From: Mycolicibacterium sediminis
Lineage (GTDB): Bacteria > Actinomycetota > Actinomycetes > Mycobacteriales > Mycobacteriaceae
Length of the DNA stretch: 64,000 nt
Assembly (NCBI RefSeq): GCF_010731735.1
Contig: NZ_AP022588.1
Location: 434,001-498,000, forward strand
Direction of reading: 5' to 3'
Shown: one piece after another, positions 7,101 to 15,706 of the stretch
Layout: every line of letters starts with the position of its first letter
How positions within the stretch are numbered: position 1 is the stretch's first letter
Made by a program: the position numbers and the translations under genes
Notes under the pieces: generated by a model
Told to the model about the DNA's origin: nothing
Databases searched by the model: none
Seen by the model: only the letters and a program-made list of their open reading frames with translations

Positions 7101-7462
7101 CGGATCGGACTGCCGATGGCGGTTGCGTCAGGCCGCCGCTGCGGCGGCGGCCGCTGACGGAGGTGGCAGCCGCCGAGATGGCCAAGAAGCTGAAGGCGCT
7201 TGCCGATCCCGTGCGGCTGCGACTGTTCAGCGCGATCGCCGGTCATGCCGGCGGCGAGGCCTGCGTCTGCGACGTCACCGGCGGCATCGACGTCGCTCAA
7301 TCCACGGTGTCCCATCACCTGAAGGTGTTGCGCGACGCGGGATTGTTGACCTCGGAGCGTCGCGCGTCGTGGGTCTACTACGCGGTGGTGCCGGAGGCGC
7401 TTCTCGACGTCGCGGAGCTGTTGGATCTTCGCACCGCCACCCTCTCGGGAGCACCGACATGA
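7091..7462 (+). CDS. arsR: ArsR-family arsenite-responsive repressor
   Basis: A winged-helix repressor of about 123 residues: LKALADPVRLRLFSAIAGH (helices 1-2), EACVCDVTGG with the CxC metal-sensing pair, then the recognition helix QSTVSHHLKVLRDAGLL and the wing SERRASWVYYAV. It is first in an arsR-acr3-arsC operon, and its stop overlaps the acr3 start (ATGA). The upstream dyad suggests autoregulation. The start is uncertain: ATG 7091 has no ribosome site and could be leaderless. GTG 7163 or ATG 7178 would still give the whole DNA-binding domain. Confidence 0.88.
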   Translation: MSNPDRTADGGCVRPPLRRRPLTEVAAAEMAKKLKALADPVRLRLFSAIAGHAGGEACVCDVTGGIDVAQSTVSHHLKVLRDAGLLTSERRASWVYYAVVPEALLDVAELLDLRTATLSGAPT

Positions 7463-8559
7463 CCGACACGGTCGAAAGCACCCCACCACCGGTAGCGGGC
7501 AGGCTGTCCACCCTGGACCGGTTCCTCCCGGTGTGGATCGGCGTCGCGATGGCCGCGGGCCTGCTGCTCGGGCGGTGGGTTCCGGGTACGAACGCGGCGC
7601 TCAACGGCGTTCAGATCGACGGCATTTCGCTGCCGATCGCCCTCGGGCTGCTCGTCATGATGTACCCGGTGCTCGCGAAGGTCCGCTACGACCGCCTGGA
7701 CACCGTGACCGGCGACCGCAAGCTGCTACTCAGCTCACTGTTCTTGAACTGGGTGTTCGGCCCGGCGCTGATGTTCGCGCTGGCATGGCTGATGCTGCCG
7801 GACCTGCCCGAGTACCGGACCGGGCTGATCATCGTCGGGCTTGCCCGCTGCATCGCCATGGTCATCATCTGGAACGACCTCGCCTGCGGCGACCGCGAGG
7901 CCGCCGCCGTCCTCGTCGCGCTGAACTCGATCTTCCAGGTCGTCATGTTCGCCGTCCTGGGCTGGTTCTACCTGTCGGTCCTGCCCGGGTGGCTGAGACT
8001 GGAGCAGACCACCATCGATACCTCGCCGTGGCAGATCGCCAAGTCGGTGCTCATCTTCCTGGGCATCCCGCTGCTGGCGGGCTATCTGTCGCGCCGGCTA
8101 GGCGAGAAGGCCAAGGGCCGCGACTGGTACGAATCGAAATTCCTGCCGAGGATCGGCCCATGGGCGCTCTACGGCCTCCTGTTCACCATCGTCATCCTGT
8201 TCGCGCTGCAGGGCGAGCAGATCACCAACCGACCACTGGACGTCGTACGCATCGCGCTCCCGCTGCTCGCGTACTTCGCGGTCATGTGGGGCGGGGGCTA
8301 CCTGCTCGGTGCTGCGATCGGCCTCGGCTACCAGCGCACCACCACGCTCGCATTCACCGCGGCGGGCAACAACTTCGAACTTGCGATCGCCGTCGCGATC
8401 GCGACCTACGGCGCCACCTCGGGCCAAGCCCTCGCAGGGGTCGTCGGACCGCTGATCGAGGTCCCGGTACTCGTAGGACTGGTGTACGTGTCACTCGCCC
8501 TGCGCCGCCGCTTCCGCGACCACGACCCGGCCGTGCCGACCACCGAGGACACCCCGTGA
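7459..8559 (+). CDS. acr3: Acr3-type arsenite efflux permease
   Basis: ATG 7459 overlaps the arsR stop by 4 nt, giving 366 residues and about ten membrane segments. The signature of Acr3 permeases, GLARCIAMVIIWNDLACGD with the essential cysteine, lies at about residues 130-148. A second conserved stretch, FTAAGNNFELAIAVAIA, is near 298-314. Acr3 exports As(OH)3 using the proton gradient. It is co-transcribed with arsR and arsC. Confidence 0.93.
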   Translation: MTDTVESTPPPVAGRLSTLDRFLPVWIGVAMAAGLLLGRWVPGTNAALNGVQIDGISLPIALGLLVMMYPVLAKVRYDRLDTVTGDRKLLLSSLFLNWVFGPALMFALAWLMLPDLPEYRTGLIIVGLARCIAMVIIWNDLACGDREAAAVLVALNSIFQVVMFAVLGWFYLSVLPGWLRLEQTTIDTSPWQIAKSVLIFLGIPLLAGYLSRRLGEKAKGRDWYESKFLPRIGPWALYGLLFTIVILFALQGEQITNRPLDVVRIALPLLAYFAVMWGGGYLLGAAIGLGYQRTTTLAFTAAGNNFELAIAVAIATYGATSGQALAGVVGPLIEVPVLVGLVYVSLALRRRFRDHDPAVPTTEDTP

Positions 8560-8966
8560 CCACCCCATCCGTGCTGTTCGTCTGCGTCAAGAACGGCGGA
8601 AAGTCGCAGATGGCGGCCGGGCTCATGCGCCAGCTCGCCGGCGACACCGTCGAGGTCCATTCTGCGGGCACCGCACCCGGCGCGACAGTGAACGGCCTGT
8701 CCGCTCAGGCACTCCTGGAGGTGGGCGTCGACATCACCGCCGAGCAGCCCACGGCGGTGGACCGCGAGTTGGCGCGCGACGTCGACATCGTCGTGACCCT
8801 CGGCCGCGAAGCACGACTCGATCCATTGCCCGGCACCCGAGTGGAGAATTGGGACACCGACGAACCCTCCGACCGAGGCATCGACGGACTCGACCGCATG
8901 CGCCTGATCCGCGACGACATCGCCGCCCGCGTGCACCGTCTGCACGCCACGCTCACCCACACCTGA
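8556..8966 (+). CDS. arsC: Arsenate reductase, low-molecular-weight phosphatase type
   Basis: GTG 8556 overlaps the acr3 stop (GTGA); 136 residues. The P-loop reads LFVCVKNGGKSQMAAGLM, i.e. Cx5K instead of the phosphatase Cx5R. As far as I recall, actinobacterial mycothiol/mycoredoxin-dependent arsenate reductases carry this variant, so it need not mean loss of function. Asp in WDTDEPSDRG matches the acid of the DP loop. It reduces As(V) to As(III), which Acr3 exports. It is the last gene of the operon. Confidence 0.88.
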   Translation: MTTPSVLFVCVKNGGKSQMAAGLMRQLAGDTVEVHSAGTAPGATVNGLSAQALLEVGVDITAEQPTAVDRELARDVDIVVTLGREARLDPLPGTRVENWDTDEPSDRGIDGLDRMRLIRDDIAARVHRLHATLTHT

Positions 8967-9000
8967 AGGTCACCACGTACGCGACCGCAACGGCATGGGG

Positions 9001-10200
9001 TCACGAGCGGGGCCTGGTGGCCACCGCCGTGAGGGCTCCGGCTCCGGCAATCATCCCGAGGACGACGAACATCGGGGCGTAACCGCCCAGCAGGCTCGCC
9101 AGCGCTGCCCCGACGAACGGGCCGACCGCGGTGGCAATCATGATCGGTGCATTGAGGATTCCGCTGAGGTGGCCGTAATGGGTGGCACCCCACCGCTCGG
9201 TGACCGCCGTTGCCTGCAGCAGCGTCATGATGCCGCGCATCACGCCCGCCCCGATGGCGACCGCCACCAGGGCCCCGTAACCGCTGAACACTCCCAGCAG
9301 CGCGGTCGTGACCGCGACGCCGGCCATGATGATCACCGTGCGCGGTACGACGCCGACGCGTCGCACCAGCATCCGATAACCCAGCCGACCCAACACCTGC
9401 CCTGCGCCGCCCAAGCCGAGCGCAACCGATGCAGCGCCGGTGCTGATGCCGCGCTGACTCATCAGGGGAACCAGGTTGGCTATCACCGCATAGGAGGCAA
9501 GCCCCGCCAGCGCGAACGCCGCAACCAGCGCCAGGAAGGGCTGACTTCGAGCCGTCCGGTTCGGCGCCTCGACGTGGTCACGGTGGCTCGTGACCGACGG
9601 CCAGGGACGCCGCAACCCGAAGAAGTGCGCCGGAACGGTGATCACCGCCAGCACGGTGGCGAGAGCGAGATATGTCTGGCGCCAACCCATTTCCTCCGAC
9701 ATCGCGGCGGTCAGCGGCGCGAAGACAGTGCTGGCGAACCCCGCCACCAAGGTGAGCACCGTCAGGGCTCGCACCGCGTCGCTGCCGAAGAAACGGGTCA
9801 GCGCCGCGAAGGCGGGCGCGTAGAAGACTGCACTCATCGCCACACCGGCCAAGACCCAAGCGGTGACGAACCACCCGTAGTTCGGCGCGCCGACGACCGC
9901 AACCATCGAGAGCGCGCCGAGGACGGACCCAGCGGTCATGATCCTGCGTGGGCCCACTCGGTCCAGCCACCGCCCGAGCGGGATGCCCACCAGTGCTGAC
10001 GTCACCAATCCGGCGGAGAACGCGGCCGTCACCGCGGGTGCCGACCAGCCGGTGTCGGCACTGATCTGCTCGGAGAGCACGGTGAAGGCGTAGTAGAGCA
10101 CACCCCAGCTCACGACCTCGGTGACACACAAGGTGAACAGCACCCAGCGCAGCTCGTGCCGGGCTGCAGTGCGCGCCGTAGGGGGATTCGCCTGCGTCAT
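9001..10200 (-). CDS. MFS transporter, probable arsenical exporter partner of the ArsO-like gene
   Basis: ATG 10200 lies inside the end of the upstream flavoprotein gene (4-nt ATGA overlap). The 399 residues carry about twelve hydrophobic segments. The MFS motif A appears as GIPLGRWLDRVGPRRIMTAG (about residues 74-93) and again after the central loop as LGRLGYRMLVRRVGVVPR. Tight coupling to a flavin monooxygenase and a divergent arsR implies a role in arsenic or organoarsenical export; the substrate cannot be read from sequence. Confidence 0.82.
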   Translation of the reverse strand: MTQANPPTARTAARHELRWVLFTLCVTEVVSWGVLYYAFTVLSEQISADTGWSAPAVTAAFSAGLVTSALVGIPLGRWLDRVGPRRIMTAGSVLGALSMVAVVGAPNYGWFVTAWVLAGVAMSAVFYAPAFAALTRFFGSDAVRALTVLTLVAGFASTVFAPLTAAMSEEMGWRQTYLALATVLAVITVPAHFFGLRRPWPSVTSHRDHVEAPNRTARSQPFLALVAAFALAGLASYAVIANLVPLMSQRGISTGAASVALGLGGAGQVLGRLGYRMLVRRVGVVPRTVIIMAGVAVTTALLGVFSGYGALVAVAIGAGVMRGIMTLLQATAVTERWGATHYGHLSGILNAPIMIATAVGPFVGAALASLLGGYAPMFVVLGMIAGAGALTAVATRPRS

Positions 10201-11525
10201 CCGCCAAAGTGGTTCAGCGACAAGGACCCCGGTCGTGGCGTGGACGACGCGGGCCCACAGCACCCGGCGCCGGCGTCCTCGCCATCGGGGCCGTCGGAAA
10301 GGCCTGCTCCGTTGCAGACTCCGGTGACGGGCAGCGTCAGCTCGACCCGGCGAGCGGCCTCGTGGTCGCCGGCCAGCTCGGCGGCGATACTGCGGACCTG
10401 CTCGTAACCGGTCATCGCCAGGAACGTCGGTGCACGCCCGTAGGACTTCATTCCGACGATGTACAGGTTCGGTTCGGGGTGGGCCAGTTCCGCGGCACCG
10501 TGCGGCAGCACGCTGCCGCACGAGTGCAGGTTGGGATCGATCGAGCCGGCCAGGTTGACCGGAGCCTGCAGGATCGGGTCCAGTGCGATGCGCATCTCCG
10601 ACAGAAACGACAGGTCTGGCCGGAACCCCGTCAGCACCACCACGCGATCGGCTGGCGGCAGGGACCGACCGTCCTCCGCGCTCAGCACCGCACGCCCGAC
10701 GATCAGATCGATGCGCTCGGTGCGGAACCCGGTCGTCAACGCCACCCGGCCGTCGTCGACCGCTTCCCTGGAACGCACGCCCAGGGCGCCCCGCTGGGGC
10801 AGTTCGTCGGCTGTGCCACCGCCGAAGGTATCTTCGGACACCCCGCGGCGCAGCACCCACGTCACCGTGGTCGAGGGATCCTTGCGGGCCACCTCGCCGA
10901 GCTGGATCACCGCGGTCATCGCCGAATGCCCGCTGCCGACTACCACGACGTGCTTGCCCGCCAGCGCCGTGGCGTGTGGCAGGGTCGGCGGAACGTAGGT
11001 CAGCACACCCGAGGCCGCGGCGGCGCGTTCGCCGATCGCGGGAACACCGTCCGCACCGGCAGGATTGGGCTGACCCCAGGTGCCCGACGCGTCGATGACC
11101 GCCCGCGCCCGTATCCGAGACTCCGCGCCGTCGACGTACACAACGAACGGCGCCTCGGCACGGCCCGGACTGACCAGCCGATCCCGGCCCAGGCGGGACA
11201 CCGCCGTCACCCGTGCGCCGTACCGCACACGCGGCCCCAATGCCTCCGCCACCGGTGCCAGGTAGTCGTCGATCCACTCTCGGCCGGTCGGGAACCCTGC
11301 CGCGTGGGCGGTCCAGCCGGTCGGTTCGAGCAGCCGGGCGGCGGCGGCGTCGACCAGTTCGGGCCACGGCGAAAAGGTCCGCACGTGGTCCCATTGCTCG
11401 ATTGCCGCCGCCGGGCGGCTACCGGCCTCCAACACCAACGGGTCGAGTCCACGTTCCATCAGGTGAGCCGCGGCCGCCAGACCCAGCGGTCCGGCGCCGA
11501 CAACCACGACGGGCAGCACTGACAT
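10197..11525 (-). CDS. ArsO-like FAD/NAD(P)-binding monooxygenase
   Basis: The 442 residues hold an N-terminal FAD Rossmann motif VVVGAGPLGLAAAAHL (7-22) and a second dinucleotide motif VVVVGSGHSAMTAVIQLG (about 195-212), as in flavin-containing monooxygenases. The C-terminal tail has a lone Cys in TGVCNGAG and a CC pair in GAGCCGP, unusual for the family and possibly thiol/metalloid binding. Genes of this type in ars clusters are called arsO. It is first in a two-gene operon with the MFS gene and divergent from arsR2 across an operator. Confidence 0.75.
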   Translation of the reverse strand: MSVLPVVVVGAGPLGLAAAAHLMERGLDPLVLEAGSRPAAAIEQWDHVRTFSPWPELVDAAAARLLEPTGWTAHAAGFPTGREWIDDYLAPVAEALGPRVRYGARVTAVSRLGRDRLVSPGRAEAPFVVYVDGAESRIRARAVIDASGTWGQPNPAGADGVPAIGERAAAASGVLTYVPPTLPHATALAGKHVVVVGSGHSAMTAVIQLGEVARKDPSTTVTWVLRRGVSEDTFGGGTADELPQRGALGVRSREAVDDGRVALTTGFRTERIDLIVGRAVLSAEDGRSLPPADRVVVLTGFRPDLSFLSEMRIALDPILQAPVNLAGSIDPNLHSCGSVLPHGAAELAHPEPNLYIVGMKSYGRAPTFLAMTGYEQVRSIAAELAGDHEAARRVELTLPVTGVCNGAGLSDGPDGEDAGAGCCGPASSTPRPGSLSLNHFGG

Positions 11526-11537
11526 CGCGGACTCCTC

Positions 11538-11557
11538 TCATCGACGTTCTTCGATGA
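11538..11557. promoter_or_regulatory. ArsR2 operator between arsO-like and arsR2 genes
   Basis: TCATCGA-CGTTCT-TCGATGA is a perfect 7-bp inverted repeat, 13 bp upstream of the flavoprotein start on one side and 37 bp upstream of arsR2 on the other. One site could control both divergent units. Confidence 0.65.
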
Positions 11558-11593
11558 GACGATGCTCCGCGACGCATCGAAGTTTGTCAATGC

Positions 11594-11971
11594 GTGTGGC
11601 ACCATGGGGACGTGGCTACTGCAAGCGTGGCGTTGACCTCTGATGACGTCGCAGGCTGCTGCTCGCCGCTCACCGGCGGCGTGCTCGACACGTCCGCCGC
11701 CGAGCGACTCGCCATCGTGTTCAAGGCGCTCGCCGACCCCGCACGGGTCAAACTCGTGTCACTGATCGCCGCGTCGCACGGCGGCGAAGCGTGCATCTGC
11801 GACCTCGTGGAACCGCTCGGTCTGAGTCAGCCGACGGTGTCCCACCACATGAAGATGCTCGTGGACGTCGGCCTGGTGAGCCGTGACCAACGGGGAAAGT
11901 GGGCCTATTACCGAGTCAACGCCGAAGCCCTGGACCGCATCGCCACCGCAGTGTCCTCGCAACCGCGATGA
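11594..11971 (+). CDS. ArsR-family repressor, second copy
   Basis: About 119-125 residues, depending on whether GTG 11594 or GTG 11612 is used. The core matches ArsR: FKALADPARVKLVSLIAAS, the metal site EACICDLVEP (CxC), recognition helix QPTVSHHMKMLVDVGL and wing RGKWAYYRV. The N-terminus adds a vicinal pair in VAGCCSPLTGG, which could supply a third thiol for As(III). It is divergent from the ArsO/MFS pair, with a dyad between them, so it probably controls both. Confidence 0.88.
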   Translation: MWHHGDVATASVALTSDDVAGCCSPLTGGVLDTSAAERLAIVFKALADPARVKLVSLIAASHGGEACICDLVEPLGLSQPTVSHHMKMLVDVGLVSRDQRGKWAYYRVNAEALDRIATAVSSQPR

Positions 11972-11990
11972 TCGCCGATACCCGGTGGTC

Positions 11991-12755
11991 TCACCCCGCG
12001 GTCAGTGCGGACAGGTCGTGAATCATCCATACGTTGGGCTCGAGGTAGGTGGCTTCGTCCTTCTCGCGGTCGACCGCGAGGGGTGAGAGACCGCCGGGGA
12101 ATGAGTAGAGACCCGTCTCGGGCAGGGCCATCCCGAGCCACGATTCCCACTCGGCGACCGACGCTTCGATGCGGTACGAGGCCGGTGCGGCAGGTCCGAT
12201 CGTGGCGCCCAACCGCTCGTGCAGTCGCAGCCACGGATCCTGCAGCGATCCATCCTCGCGGCGCCAGGTCATGTACCGCTCGATCGGTGTGATCGGATAG
12301 CGGTCCTTCCACGTCGGGCGGACCGGTGCGATCATTCGAGTCAGGCCGTGCCGGACGGCGATGACGGCCATTGCCCGCAAGATCTCGGCCGCGAGCCCGG
12401 TACCGCGGCCACCCGTCGGGATCTCAGCGGCTACGGCGCACAGCGTGTTGACGGGCTGGTCGTTGTCCAGCCGGTCGAACGCATCGGCGATCGTGTCGTC
12501 GATGCCTCCGGGTAGGCCTTCGAGCGTGCCGTCCCACCAGCACGGCACGGTGTGCGCCTCGGCGATCACGCGGCCCGTGGCGTCATCGCACATGGAGAAC
12601 TGGTACGCCGGCAGGTCCTTCGACAGCCGAGGCCACATGCGTAGGTAGGTGTCGCCGTGAAGATTGAACTCGGGCCAGATGTCCCCATCGGCGATTGCCT
12701 GCTCCTCCAGTTCCGGACGCTCGGCCAGGGTGACTGCGACGTTGCCCACGGTCAA
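11991..12755 (-). CDS. GNAT-fold N-acetyltransferase-like protein
   Basis: A 254-residue protein from TTG 12755 (GTG 12749 is also possible). The acetyl-CoA motif A is seen as IPTGGRGTGLAAEILRAMAV at about residues 112-131, followed by a conserved basic stretch ending in RPTWKDRYP. No specific subfamily is recognised, and the acceptor substrate is unknown. It is followed by arsR2 in a convergent arrangement and preceded by a 48-bp gap to the methyltransferase gene. Confidence 0.65.
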   Translation of the reverse strand: MTVGNVAVTLAERPELEEQAIADGDIWPEFNLHGDTYLRMWPRLSKDLPAYQFSMCDDATGRVIAEAHTVPCWWDGTLEGLPGGIDDTIADAFDRLDNDQPVNTLCAVAAEIPTGGRGTGLAAEILRAMAVIAVRHGLTRMIAPVRPTWKDRYPITPIERYMTWRREDGSLQDPWLRLHERLGATIGPAAPASYRIEASVAEWESWLGMALPETGLYSFPGGLSPLAVDREKDEATYLEPNVWMIHDLSALTAG

Positions 12756-12803
12756 TACCTCTCTAGTACACTATTTCACTGCACGACAGTCGCTTTCGTT
12801 GCC

Positions 12804-13937
12804 CTACGCTTCGGTGTACGCGCTCGCGTGGTCGATGCCGCGCAGCCATTCCGGGGCACCCTGCTCGGTGTTGCGCCCCTTCTCGATGATGGCGAGATTG
12901 TGGTGGACGTGGACGCCGGTGACCGTCAGTTCCGTCGTGGAACGTTCGTCGTTCCCATTGCGGATCTGCTCGTTGTGGTGCAGGTCGTCGAGCAGGTTCT
13001 TCACCATGTCCATGGTCCGATACTGGGCTGACGGGTCGGGGTCACCACCCCATCCCGGCCAGTACGCGGACGCGAGGTCCTCGATCACGTAGAGGCCACC
13101 GGGTTTCACGTGGGGGAACAGGGCATTGAACGAGGGGATGATGTGATGACTGATGTGACTTCCGTCGTCGATGACGATGTCGAAGGGCCCCAGCTCGCTA
13201 GCCATGGAGTCGAGGAAGCCCTCGTCGCCCTGGTCTCCTCGGATCACGTGCACCCGGGTCTCGGCGACACCGTTCTTCGGGAAGATGTCCATCCCGTAGA
13301 CCAGGCCTCGCCGGAAGTAGTGCTTCCACATCCGCAGCGATTCCCCGCCCGCGTCCGGTGAGTCGTAGCCACCGATGCCGAGTTCGAGGATCTTGACCGG
13401 TTGCTCCCGGTACGGCTCGAAGTAACGCTGATAGTGCGGGGTGTACCAGCGTCCGCCCCACTTGTCGGAACCGAATCTGACGGCGAGTTCGGTGACGTCC
13501 CTGGGGCGTTGTGACACCGCCGCGACGATCTGTCGAACCGCTGCGGCGATGGGAGCGGAATACTCCTCGCTGGCGAGTTCCCGGGCGAACAGTTCGCGGG
13601 TGGCGCCGAACGGCCCCACCGGTCCGAAGAGTTCGCGCAACAGGTCCACCAGATCCTGACGCACCGTAGCGGGAGCCTCGTCGTCCCAACCGATCTCTGC
13701 GCGGGGAGCACCGTCGCCCAGCGTCAGCAGGTAGCCCAGACGTTCCTCGGCGAAGCCCAAATCGATCTGGACGACCAAGCGGTCCGCGGGCCCCAACAGC
13801 AGAGCAGCCCGATCGGCCACCTCGTCGAGCAGCATTTGGGCGACGGCACCGGGACCGAGTCCCGTCACCCGAGCCTCTGCGTCCGGCGAACTGGCCGCGA
13901 GCAACACCTGCTCGATCAGCGTGGGGTCATTCGACAT
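12804..13937 (-). CDS. MycE-like SAM-dependent sugar O-methyltransferase
   Basis: The 377 residues show two parts. Residues 1-145 resemble the MycE-type N-terminal domain. The catalytic domain follows: FGSDKWGGRWYTPHYQRYFE (about 150-169), the SAM motif ILELGIGGYDSPDAGGESL (about 178-196), YGMDIFPKN, then FDIVIDDGSHISHHIIPSFN, a metal/substrate region with Asp and His ligands. Family members (MycE, TylF-related) methylate macrolide sugars. In mycobacteria, related enzymes methylate rhamnose or fucose of glycopeptidolipids, but no glycolipid genes are adjacent here. Confidence 0.78.
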   Translation of the reverse strand: MSNDPTLIEQVLLAASSPDAEARVTGLGPGAVAQMLLDEVADRAALLLGPADRLVVQIDLGFAEERLGYLLTLGDGAPRAEIGWDDEAPATVRQDLVDLLRELFGPVGPFGATRELFARELASEEYSAPIAAAVRQIVAAVSQRPRDVTELAVRFGSDKWGGRWYTPHYQRYFEPYREQPVKILELGIGGYDSPDAGGESLRMWKHYFRRGLVYGMDIFPKNGVAETRVHVIRGDQGDEGFLDSMASELGPFDIVIDDGSHISHHIIPSFNALFPHVKPGGLYVIEDLASAYWPGWGGDPDPSAQYRTMDMVKNLLDDLHHNEQIRNGNDERSTTELTVTGVHVHHNLAIIEKGRNTEQGAPEWLRGIDHASAYTEA

Positions 13938-14115
13938 CGACGACAGCGCCCTTCGTGGAGGTTGCGAGCCCGAGCGCGAGAATCGTAGCCCGCGTCACCG
14001 AACGGCATGCGCGGTTGCGCCGATCCCCTTACGTCGCAAGAGCAGGCCGCCGCGTCGAGCAAGACGGGCGCGGAGGCGCCGGCACCTGCGCAGGGCGTCG
14101 CGACGCCGATCCAGC

Positions 14116-15093
14116 TCAGCCCCGCAGCTTGGCGAGCAGGGGTTCGGCGGCCTCCTCGAGGAACCGGGCCTGACCCTCGTCGCCGACCTGTACGAGCGCG
14201 ATGTCGGTGAACCCGGCGGCCTCGTACTCCCGCACCGCGTCGACGATCGCGTCGAGATCGGGACCGCACGGGATGGCGGACGCCGTGTCGTCGGGCGTGA
14301 CGAACTGCGTCGCCCCGGCGAAGCCCGCGGTGGTGGGGAGGTCGGCGTTGACCGCCCAGCCTCCGGCGAACCAGCGGAACTGATCGTGCGCGCGGGCTAC
14401 CGCGGTGTCGCGGTCGGGATCCCAGCTGATCGGCAGCTGCCCGATCACACGGACGTCACTCGAGAGGCCCGTGCCCTTCCGTGCTTCGTGCCACGCGTCG
14501 ACGACGTCCTTGTCGGGCTGGACCGCGATGAGGTGGTCGGCGACCCTGGCGAAGGCGTCCACGGAGCGGTCCCCCGAGACGGCGGCGGCGATCTGCACGG
14601 GCACGTCCGGCACGTCCCACAGCCGCGCGGAGTCGACCTCGAAGTACTCGCCCCGCCAGTCGACCATCTCGCCGGTGAACAACTCGCGGATGACGTGGAT
14701 GGCCTCCTGCAGCATGTCGAGCCTGCGGGCCACCGTCGGCCAGCCCTTGCCGACGACGTGCTCGTTCAGGTTCTCGCCGCTGCCCACGCCGAGCGTGAAC
14801 CGTCCGTCGGCGAGGATCTGCAGGGTGGCAGCCTGCTGCGCGACGATCGCCGGGTGGTACCGCATCGTCGGGCACGTCACGTAGGTGAACAGCTCGACGG
14901 TGTTCGTCGCGTGCGCCACCGCGCCGAGCATGGTCCACGCGTTGGGGGCGTGCCCCTGGGAGCTGAGCCACGGTGAGAAGTGGTCGCTGCTGACCTCGAA
15001 GTCGAACCCCACCCGCTCCGCCGAAACCGCGTACTCGACAAGCTGTTTCGGGCCGCTCTGCTCGGTCATCAAGGTGTATCCGTAACGAGTCAT
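14116..15093 (-). CDS. F420-dependent luciferase-like oxidoreductase (G6PDH-related family)
   Basis: The 325 residues form a luciferase-like TIM barrel: MTRYGYTLMTEQSGPKQLVE, FEVSSDHFSPWLSSQGHAPN (about 32-51), TCPTMRYHPAIVAQQAATLQ and LGVGSGENLNEHVVGKGWP (about 100-118), all typical of the TIGR03557-type F420-dependent group related to Fgd. Such enzymes transfer hydride between F420 and small molecules. Coenzyme F420 use is a mycobacterial hallmark. The gene is monocistronic or loosely linked, with 178 bp before the methyltransferase gene and 38 bp to yqeY. Confidence 0.85.
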   Translation of the reverse strand: MTRYGYTLMTEQSGPKQLVEYAVSAERVGFDFEVSSDHFSPWLSSQGHAPNAWTMLGAVAHATNTVELFTYVTCPTMRYHPAIVAQQAATLQILADGRFTLGVGSGENLNEHVVGKGWPTVARRLDMLQEAIHVIRELFTGEMVDWRGEYFEVDSARLWDVPDVPVQIAAAVSGDRSVDAFARVADHLIAVQPDKDVVDAWHEARKGTGLSSDVRVIGQLPISWDPDRDTAVARAHDQFRWFAGGWAVNADLPTTAGFAGATQFVTPDDTASAIPCGPDLDAIVDAVREYEAAGFTDIALVQVGDEGQARFLEEAAEPLLAKLRG

Positions 15094-15131
15094 CCCGCTC
15101 GGATACCCGGGGACCAGCTGCGAAAACCCGG

Positions 15132-15596
15132 CTAGAGGCGGTCCTTCACCGCCGCCGACAGACGACCGCCGTCGGCCTGCCCCGCGGCGATCGCGGTCGC
15201 GGCCTTCATCACCTGCCCCATCTGCTTCATGCTCGGCCGCGCGCCGATCTCCTCGGCCACCTGGGCGATGGCGGTGTTGACGACGTGGGCGAGTTCGTCG
15301 TCGTTCAACTGAGACGGCAGGTACTCGTCGATGACGCTCGCCTCGGCGCGCTCGTTGGCGGCGAGTTCACCGCGCCCGTTCTGGACGTAGATCTGCGCCG
15401 CCTCGCCGCGCTTGCGGGTCTCCCGGGCCAGCACCTTCAGGACGTCGTCGTCCGACAGGTCGCGCGCGGCCTTGCCGGACACCTCCTCCGCCTGGATCGC
15501 GGCGAGCAGCATCCGCAACGTCGCGGTGCGCAGCTTGTCCCTGGCCTTCATCGACGCCGTGAGATCCGACCGGAGTCGTTCCTTGAGTTCCGACAT
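15132..15596 (-). CDS. GatB/YqeY domain protein
   Basis: I chose ATG 15596 (MSELKERLRSDLTASMKARD) because family similarity begins there; the frame is open 27 residues further. The 154 residues match YqeY: RTATLRMLLAAIQAEEV, EYLPSQLNDDELAHVV (about 92-107) and PSMKQMGQVMKAATA near the C-terminus. The domain is shared with the tRNA-binding tail of GatB, but the stand-alone protein's role is not settled. It corresponds in position to Rv3688c of M. tuberculosis (from memory). Confidence 0.9.
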   Translation of the reverse strand: MSELKERLRSDLTASMKARDKLRTATLRMLLAAIQAEEVSGKAARDLSDDDVLKVLARETRKRGEAAQIYVQNGRGELAANERAEASVIDEYLPSQLNDDELAHVVNTAIAQVAEEIGARPSMKQMGQVMKAATAIAAGQADGGRLSAAVKDRL

Positions 15597-15706
15597 GACC
15601 GGAACGGTACGCCCGCGCCCCCGGCCTGCGGCGGTCCGCCACGGGCGGACTCGCACCCCGTTGACCAATGTTGTCAATCGCCGGTGTCATGGACAGGATG
15701 GTGGGC

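Noticed and set aside
9001..11394. 797-residue minus-strand fusion of flavoprotein region and MFS
   Set aside because: The N-terminal half is an Arg-rich shadow of the ArsO-like gene in another frame; the MFS protein starts at ATG 10200.
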